A DNA stretch of 64,000 nucleotides from Neobacillus sp. SuZ13 (lineage in GTDB: Bacteria > Bacillota > Bacilli > Bacillales > Cytobacillaceae): the NCBI RefSeq assembly GCF_030123365.1, contig NZ_CP126107.1:5197501-5261500 (forward strand), read 5' to 3'. Below are positions 59,271 through 64,000 of this stretch, one piece after another. The notes beneath the pieces were generated by a model. That model was given only the letters and a program-made list of their open reading frames with translations. It had not been told where the DNA came from and searched no databases. The translations under genes were made by a program, and so were the position numbers. How positions within the stretch are numbered: the first letter of the stretch is position 1; the number at the start of each line of letters is the position of its first letter.

Positions 59271-60025
59271 TTAAAATAAACAATAATCAGCAAGGATCAG
59301 CATGGCTGCAATGACGCCGCCAATGATCATCTTGTTTGCTCTTCTATGCTTGCCCTTTTCCACTTTTCTACGTTCGCGTTCTGCAGCTTCTGCTTTTTGA
59401 GTTATGCTTTTTCTTTCAAAAAAGGCGGCCAGTTTATTATCCTCACTTATGCCTTCTTTTCTTTCCGTACGAAATAGAATTTGTTCTAATTCCTCAGCCG
59501 TCATCGGTTCTTCAAGGTTGAGCCGTTCCAATATCGACTCGCTTAAGGTAGAAAAACGCTGGATGACCGCAATCAACTGCCGTATATCAGAAACAGCTCC
59601 TAAGCGGGTCTTCCCTTCAAGGACCCTTGCCTCCCCAGCTCCATATAAAATCACTCTTCCTTGAGTGGTGATCCAGATGTTTTTAGGTGAAATCGCCCCA
59701 TGAATCATCTGATGATCGTGAAGATGGCGGACAGCAGCAATGAGCTGTTGGATTTGATCGGGCCCGAGTGACCCTTTTTCACTTAAGGTCTCCCCTTCTT
59801 CCCCGTCAAAAAGAGAATATAAGTGGTCTTCATCAACCTTAGCTGCCTGTTCGATACACGGCAAATGGCTATAATCGGAGATCAACGTCTGGTATTCATT
59901 CTGCAATTGGTTCCATTGCGCCTTCTTAAAATCCGTTGATTTGTTCGAAAAATCAACCAACCTTAGGATAAACGTCCGGCCCGTTTCAATTTCTACGACC
60001 TCAAAAACACTAAGACCAAAATCAT
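59271..60025 (-). pseudogene. membrane-tail pseudokinase with a probable frameshift at the start
   Basis: The minus strand encodes a protein-kinase-like domain with a C-terminal membrane helix (MIIGGVIAAMLILADYCLF). Catalytic motifs are degenerate: the HRD loop is MIHGAISPKNIWI and the DFG position is YGAGEA, so it should not transfer phosphate. The clean in-frame start is only a TTG at 59960 without an SD, yet kinase-like sequence (FEVVEIETGRTFILRLV) continues upstream in frame. AGAGGAAG lies 9 nt before an ATG (60025) in another frame; one extra T in the TTTT run (60018-60021) would join them, giving about 251 residues. Either a recent frameshift or a base-calling error. Confidence 0.6.
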
Positions 60026-60230
60026 TGGAAAATTACTTCCTCTTTATATCAAAACCATCAATATCCACTGTTTACACCAGGCTTTCTTCTTATGTTAAGT
60101 GGGCTCTCCTCTAATTGTGGAAAGAATCGAATCGAGCGGCCCTCGATTTAATCGTTGAGTCACCTATTTTTTACTCTCCTTCTATTATAGTCACGAAAAA
60201 ATTGGCAATGATAGTAGAGGAGGTGAAGAA

Positions 60231-60404
60231 ATGATGACAAAAGACCCGAATCTTCGTGGAGATATGCTGGCAGATGAATGGAATAGCGAAGAGGTTCAAA
60301 ATGAAATGATGTTCACCGGCATAACTCACGATGAGTGGCTAGTCAACCGGCTAAATGATGATGATGACTTTCAAGAAGAAGAACATGATGATTACGCATG
60401 GTAG
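60231..60404 (+). CDS. small acidic protein of unknown function (57 aa)
   Basis: A 57-residue, strongly acidic protein starting MMTKDPNLRGDMLADEWNSEE, with FTGITHDEWLVNRLND and an Asp/Glu/His tail (DDDDFQEEEHDDYAW). AGAGGAGGTGAAGAA is an excellent SD for the ATG at 60231, and a terminator follows, so it is probably expressed. No family is recognised. Confidence 0.6.
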   Translation: MMTKDPNLRGDMLADEWNSEEVQNEMMFTGITHDEWLVNRLNDDDDFQEEEHDDYAW

Positions 60405-60412
60405 TCCACAGG

Positions 60413-60440
60413 AAAAAGCCACGGCAGGCCCGTGGCTTTT
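60413..60440 (+). terminator. terminator of the small acidic gene
   Basis: AAAAAGCCACGG pairs with CCGTGGCTTTT around a short loop. Confidence 0.8.
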
Positions 60441-60461
60441 AGGTTAAGTGTGCTTAATTGG

Positions 60462-60688
60462 TAGATGGCGCCACTTACTGGCGGATGGGAGCCATTTACT
60501 GGCGGATGGGCGCCACTTACTAGCGGATGGGCATCACTTACTGGCGGATAGCCTTCACTTACTGGCGATAGCCTTTACTTACTAGCGAATAACCGCCACT
60601 TACTGGCGGATAGCCGCCACTTACTGGCGGATAGCCGTCACTTACTAGCGAATAACCACCACTTACTGGTGTTATGAGCCCCTTACTA
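60462..60688. repeat. tandem array of about 11 hairpin-forming 21-bp units
   Basis: Units follow the pattern CGCCACTTACTGGCGGATAGC and begin (at CCACTTACT or its variants) near 60471, 60492, 60513, 60534, 60555, 60575, 60596, 60617, 60638, 60659 and 60680. CGCCA and TGGCG pair around CTTAC within each intact unit, so each is a 5-bp mini-hairpin. The loop TTACT is the most conserved part. No unique spacers are present, so it is not a CRISPR. It fills the gap between two terminators. Confidence 0.9.
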
Positions 60689-60706
60689 AACACTTATCAT
60701 AAAAAA

Positions 60707-60725
60707 AGGCCGGAAACCCGGCCCT
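60707..60725 (-). terminator. terminator of queF
   Basis: AAGGCCGG pairs with CCGGCCCTT, preceded by an A-run that becomes a U-run in the queF transcript. Confidence 0.65.
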
Positions 60726-60730
60726 TCTAA

Positions 60731-61231
60731 TTAACGATTATCCACTTTCTCCGGATAGATGTCATGATTCATTAAACGGAAATGGGCCATCTCTTCATAC
60801 TTGGTCCCTGGCTTTCCATAATTGCACCATGGATCAATGGAAATTCCGCCACGTGGAGTGAACTTACCCCAAACCTCAATATACCTTGGGTCAAGCAGCT
60901 TAATTAAATCATTCATGATGATATTGACACAATCCTCATGGAAATCCCCATGATTCCTGAAGCTAAACAAATACAGTTTCAACGATTTGCTCTCAACAAT
61001 CTTTTTATCCGGAACATACGAAATATACATCGTTGCAAAATCCGGCTGGCGCGTCAACGGACATAAACTAGTAAACTCCGGGCAATTAAATTTTACAAAA
61101 TAATCACGATCCGGGTGAAGATTATCGACTGCCTCTAACACCTCAGGCGCATATTCAAATGAATAGGTAGTCCCTTGATTACCTAATAATGTTAAATCCT
61201 TTAAACCTTCCTCATGGCTTCTGCCAGACAT
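60731..61231 (-). CDS. queF: NADPH-dependent 7-cyano-7-deazaguanine reductase
   Basis: A 166-residue tunnelling-fold (GTP cyclohydrolase-like) enzyme reducing preQ0 to preQ1 in queuosine synthesis. Unimodular QueF motifs are intact: FKFNCPEFTSLCPLTRQPDF-type active site, with Cys in TSLCP and the following Asp, then SKSLKLYLFSFRNHGDFHED, the NADPH-binding signature. The ATG at 61231 follows AAGGAGG; an upstream in-frame ATG at 61261 lacks an SD. queC, queD and queE are absent nearby. A preQ1-I riboswitch with a terminator lies in its leader. Confidence 0.95.
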   Translation of the reverse strand: MSGRSHEEGLKDLTLLGNQGTTYSFEYAPEVLEAVDNLHPDRDYFVKFNCPEFTSLCPLTRQPDFATMYISYVPDKKIVESKSLKLYLFSFRNHGDFHEDCVNIIMNDLIKLLDPRYIEVWGKFTPRGGISIDPWCNYGKPGTKYEEMAHFRLMNHDIYPEKVDNR

Positions 61232-61316
61232 AAAAAAACCTCCTTGCAATGTGTCCCACACTTTTTAAAAGAAAGAGTTACTGCAACAGCTCTACTCTTC
61301 AACTAACAGACCCAAC

Positions 61317-61348
61317 AAAAAAGCCACGTCCAATATGGACATGGCCTA
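61317..61348 (-). terminator. expression-platform terminator of the preQ1 riboswitch
   Basis: On the minus strand AGGCCATGTCC pairs with GGACGTGGC and is followed by TTTTTT, 16 nt downstream of the aptamer. Ligand binding would allow it to form and stop queF transcription. Confidence 0.8.
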
Positions 61349-61363
61349 ATAGTCATGTATCCA

Positions 61364-61401
61364 TAGTTTTTTATAGAGGGTATCAGCTATGAACCTCTCC
61401 C
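61364..61401 (-). ncRNA. preQ1-I riboswitch aptamer
   Basis: On the minus strand GAGAGGTTCATAGCTGATAC is followed by CCTCTATAAAAAACTA. The stem GAGAGG/CCTCT, the C-containing loop and the A-rich tail ending in AACTA are the hallmarks of the type I preQ1 class, the smallest known riboswitch. It sits directly upstream of queF. Confidence 0.92.
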
Positions 61402-61511
61402 GCAGTACGGGTATTCTCTTCTTCATATCATATAGAACCGCACACCATTCGTCAATGGTAGATGAAGGCAAAATCCAACAAACCATTTATAATGAAAAAT
61501 TTTACTGCGTT

Positions 61512-61524
61512 GGTGCCTGACACC
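61512..61524. repeat. dispersed palindrome GGTGCCTGACACC, copy 18
   Basis: Exact copy with ATGTG flank, in the divergent queF-DMT intergenic region. Confidence 0.85.
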
Positions 61525-61617
61525 ATGTGATATAATAAACAATATTTGTACAACTTTCGGTTGGCGAAAGAGTTCGTATTTACTGAAATAGACCTGTAAA
61601 AGGCAAAGGGGGATATA

Positions 61618-62529
61618 ATGAAACAACAAGAAGTAGGTTCAAGGGGTATCGGGCTGCCCCTTACCATTTCCATCATTGCCATTTCATTTTCGGCGATTTT
61701 TGTCAAATGGTCGGACGCACCAGCCTCGATTTTGAGTATGTACCGGATGTGGCTTGCCAGTCTCTTAATGATACCGATCGTCTGGAATAAACGAAATGAA
61801 TTTAAAAACATTGTTAAAAAAGATTGGTTGTTTTTATTTTTTTCAGGCGTCTTTTTAGCTCTGCATTTTGTCCTTTGGTTCGGGTCATTGAAATTAACCA
61901 CAGTCGCAAGTTCGACCATTATCCTTGCCTTGCAGCCAATCGTCTCCTTGCTCGGCGGATTTCTTCTATTTAAAGAACGAACCACTATGTCTGCATTAAT
62001 GACGATGGGTATTGCCATTATCGGAGCGATGATGATAGGCTGGGGTGATTTCGGTGTAAGCAATGATGCGATTATGGGCGATTTACTTTCCTTCTTTAGT
62101 GTCATCTCTGTGGTGGGCTACTTATTAATTGGGCAATCGATTGTTAAAAAAGTATCTCATTGGCTTTATAGCTTTTGTGTATTTTTCTCAGCAGCCATTG
62201 TTCTTACCATTTATAACGTATCAACAGGCGTTTCACTAACCGGCTATCCAGCAAAGGAATGGGGCATCTTCCTTTTACTCGCCACTGTTCCAACGGTCAG
62301 TCACGTGATCAATAACTGGCTCTTAAACTACGTCAATGCAACAACAATTTCAATGAGTATTTTAGGTGAGCCCGTTGGTGCTACGGTCCTAGCAGTGATT
62401 CTCTTAAATGAGCATCTCGTCACCTGGCAAATTGTTGGAGGAGTGCTCGTCCTGCTCGGTGTCTTCTTCTTTTTGAGCCAGAAGCAAAAACCGCTGCCAC
62501 ATATGGTGAAAGAAGAAACGGTTAATTGA
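61618..62529 (+). CDS. EamA-domain DMT-superfamily transporter
   Basis: A 303-residue inner-membrane protein with ten predicted helices in two EamA repeats (about 12-145 and 158-292). Marks: FSAIFVKWSDAPASILSMYR near the N terminus, SSTIILALQPIVSLLGGFLLF, and in the second repeat SMSILGEPVGATVLAVILLNE. Substrates of this family vary (amino acids, metabolites). AAAGGGGGA precedes the ATG at 61618. It is monocistronic. Confidence 0.92.
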   Translation: MKQQEVGSRGIGLPLTISIIAISFSAIFVKWSDAPASILSMYRMWLASLLMIPIVWNKRNEFKNIVKKDWLFLFFSGVFLALHFVLWFGSLKLTTVASSTIILALQPIVSLLGGFLLFKERTTMSALMTMGIAIIGAMMIGWGDFGVSNDAIMGDLLSFFSVISVVGYLLIGQSIVKKVSHWLYSFCVFFSAAIVLTIYNVSTGVSLTGYPAKEWGIFLLLATVPTVSHVINNWLLNYVNATTISMSILGEPVGATVLAVILLNEHLVTWQIVGGVLVLLGVFFFLSQKQKPLPHMVKEETVN

Positions 62530-62544
62530 ATAGTAATATATAAA

Positions 62545-62570
62545 AAAAGGGGCTAAAATTAGCCCCTTTT
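62545..62570. terminator. terminator after the DMT transporter
   Basis: AAAAGGGGCT pairs with AGCCCCTTTT around AAAATT, between convergent genes. Confidence 0.9.
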
Positions 62571-62636
62571 ACCTTTATATCTTGCTCAATTTTTTTGTAA
62601 TGAAACGCTCCAGAGTAGAGAGAACCTCCCAGGTAC

Positions 62637-64000
62637 CTACTGCATCAACCAAACTGTCTTACCCGCCAATTTCCCGCGGTACCAATTTGTGCTTCCTACT
62701 TTTGCAGTGAGCTCTGCCGTAAATTTCTTATTTTTGTAGGAAGAAAGTGTTTTATAAACGACGTCTTTCTTTCCGCCCCATGCTTTGCTATAAGCACTGC
62801 CTGTTCCTTTGAGAATCATGCTTTTGGCTTTTTGGCTTACCACTGCATAGCTAATATCGGAAATATCGGCGGAATTTACCCAGCCGATGGCGTTTGCACC
62901 GGTTGAACTTATACTAATTAAATAATAGATTTGACCGTTTAGTTTACCTTTTCTTTTAATATAGTAAACCTTATTGGTATAGGTAGTTCCTGCCTTATAG
63001 TAGAAACTCGAACCTAACTTTCTATAAATCTTGACGCTGGTTTTTTTTATATTGCCTAAACGACTTGTCGCACTTTCCAACGTTTTATTTAGGTAGGAGC
63101 TATGAATCCATACCGTTTTACCTGCAAAACTTCCGCGGTACCAAGTGTTATTGCCAACTTTTTCTGTTAAATTGATCTTAAATTCTTGGTTCTTATTTTT
63201 TGAAAGATCTTTAAGAACAATATCCTTCGTACTGCCCCATGGCTTGCTATAGACGCTGCCTTTACCCATTAAATACATCGTTTTTGCATTTTGGTCATAG
63301 GTAGTATGGGAGTAATTAGTCAAATCAGTGGATTTTACCCAGCCGATTACACCTGATACACTACTAGACTGTGTACTAATTAAATAATAGGTTTGATCGT
63401 TGATGGTTGCTTGTTTCTTAATGTAATAGACGGTTCCAGTGTAAGTGGATCCAGCTGTAAATGCTCCGGTTTCGGTGCCGACCGTTTTATAAATTTTGAC
63501 AGTACTATTTTTGATTTGACCTAACCTGCTGGTCGACCGCTCCACCTTTGGTGCCACTCTGCTCGAATATATCCATACGGTTTTTCCGTCCAAATTCCCA
63601 CGGTACCAAACCATATTGCCAACCGTTTCTGTTGCGTTCACCTTAAATTCTCGGTCTTTAAATATGGCAAGCGAAGAATAAATGACATCTTTCTTCATGC
63701 CCCAGGCTTTGCTATAAGCGGCGCCTTTACCCGTAAAATACAACGTTTTCGACGTTGACTTTAGACTCGATTCTGGATACGAAAGCAAATCCGAAGCCTT
63801 GGCCCAGCCGATTACACCGTTTACACTACTAGCCTGCTCACTCAGCAGATAATACGTTTGTCCGCTTACAAAGGCTAATTTTTTAATATAAAATGTTTGA
63901 TTCGTATACGTTTCCCCTGCTGGTGAGGCGGATGCTGTATTTTTATAATCTTTATAAATCAAAACCTTGCTGCTTGGGATTTGCGCTAAACGATTCGTAT
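62637..64000 (-). CDS. GW/SH3-like repeat wall-binding protein, C-terminal part (runs off the window)
   Basis: The frame is open to the window edge, so the start and any enzymatic domain lie beyond 64000. The visible 450 or so residues hold three repeats of about 145 residues. Each begins (T/A)(S/N)RLGxIK, has IYK, then YYIKK, YYLIS, GVIGWV, a KTMY..GKGSVYSKPWG segment, and WYRGxxxGKTVWI. These resemble paired GW/SH3-type modules that anchor autolysins to teichoic acids. The last repeat ends at the C terminus. It is probably a secreted autolysin or adhesin. Confidence 0.8.
   Translation of the reverse strand, partial: TNRLAQIPSSKVLIYKDYKNTASASPAGETYTNQTFYIKKLAFVSGQTYYLLSEQASSVNGVIGWAKASDLLSYPESSLKSTSKTLYFTGKGAAYSKAWGMKKDVIYSSLAIFKDREFKVNATETVGNMVWYRGNLDGKTVWIYSSRVAPKVERSTSRLGQIKNSTVKIYKTVGTETGAFTAGSTYTGTVYYIKKQATINDQTYYLISTQSSSVSGVIGWVKSTDLTNYSHTTYDQNAKTMYLMGKGSVYSKPWGSTKDIVLKDLSKNKNQEFKINLTEKVGNNTWYRGSFAGKTVWIHSSYLNKTLESATSRLGNIKKTSVKIYRKLGSSFYYKAGTTYTNKVYYIKRKGKLNGQIYYLISISSTGANAIGWVNSADISDISYAVVSQKAKSMILKGTGSAYSKAWGGKKDVVYKTLSSYKNKKFTAELTAKVGSTNWYRGKLAGKTVWLMQ

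Noticed and set aside
60462..60688. CRISPR array or coding repeat.
   Set aside because: 21-bp direct repeats with no spacers; stops occur in the frames I checked and there is no SD.

Overview
The window comes from a low-GC, spore-forming member of the Bacillaceae (Bacillus sensu lato). The evidence is Bacillus-type rRNA with triple promoters and boxA leaders, TTG/GTG starts behind strong Shine-Dalgarno (SD) sites, and close matches in content and order to B. subtilis loci: xpaC-telA, rbs, frl, glnK/amtB, alaR-alaT, yknXYZ-like efflux and cwlC-like amidases. A Neobacillus/Bacillus-type genome is my inference; the species cannot be told from sequence alone.

Layout. 1-2700: the 5' part of a 23S gene, a tRNA-less spacer, a complete 16S gene and three tandem promoters, all on the minus strand. 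2700-9200: a LysE exporter, two decayed gene remnants, a helically phased array of DnaA boxes (3765-3989), several unknown small proteins (one behind a c-di-GMP-I riboswitch), a VanY-type carboxypeptidase, xpaC-telA and a His/Gly-rich protein. 9200-19700: mnaA, a membrane serine protease with a cytoplasmic EF-hand/dockerin loop, zupT and the ribose operon rbsRDACBK with three identical operators. 19900-31400: a PlsY-type acyltransferase, a 14-copy 51/52-bp tandem repeat, a ferritin-like protein, a molybdopterin oxidoreductase, a YitT protein, a symporter pseudogene whose halves face opposite ways, galE and an intact IS3-family element. 31400-43700: a MacAB/YknXYZ-like exporter, pstS with PhoP-like boxes, glnK-amtB with TnrA-type boxes, alaR-alaT, a diguanylate cyclase and a purine permease. 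43700-47800: DUF1659/DUF2922/YvrJ small proteins, two signal-less amidases and a VanZ protein. 47900-58500: a large Amadori-product (fructosamine) locus: three SIS deglycases, an MFS transporter, an epimerase, an ABC importer, kinase frlD and regulator frlR, with three copies of the operator TGGTATATACCA. 58700-64000: a second DUF1659/DUF2922 pair, a broken membrane pseudokinase, a 21-bp hairpin repeat array, queF behind a preQ1-I riboswitch, a DMT transporter and the end of a GW/SH3-repeat wall protein.

The most unusual layer is repetitive non-coding DNA. A 13-bp near-palindrome, GGTGCCTGACACC, occurs about 20 times, mostly at gene ends. In full form it is a long hairpin, sometimes placed as a terminator. 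The IS3 element sits in the loop of one such hairpin, with a 3-bp ATT duplication. With the phased DnaA-box array, the 52-bp array whose minus strand repeats a ribosome-binding site plus ATG, and the 21-bp hairpin array, these are the best candidates for undescribed biology. All family names rest on reading the translations; no search was run.
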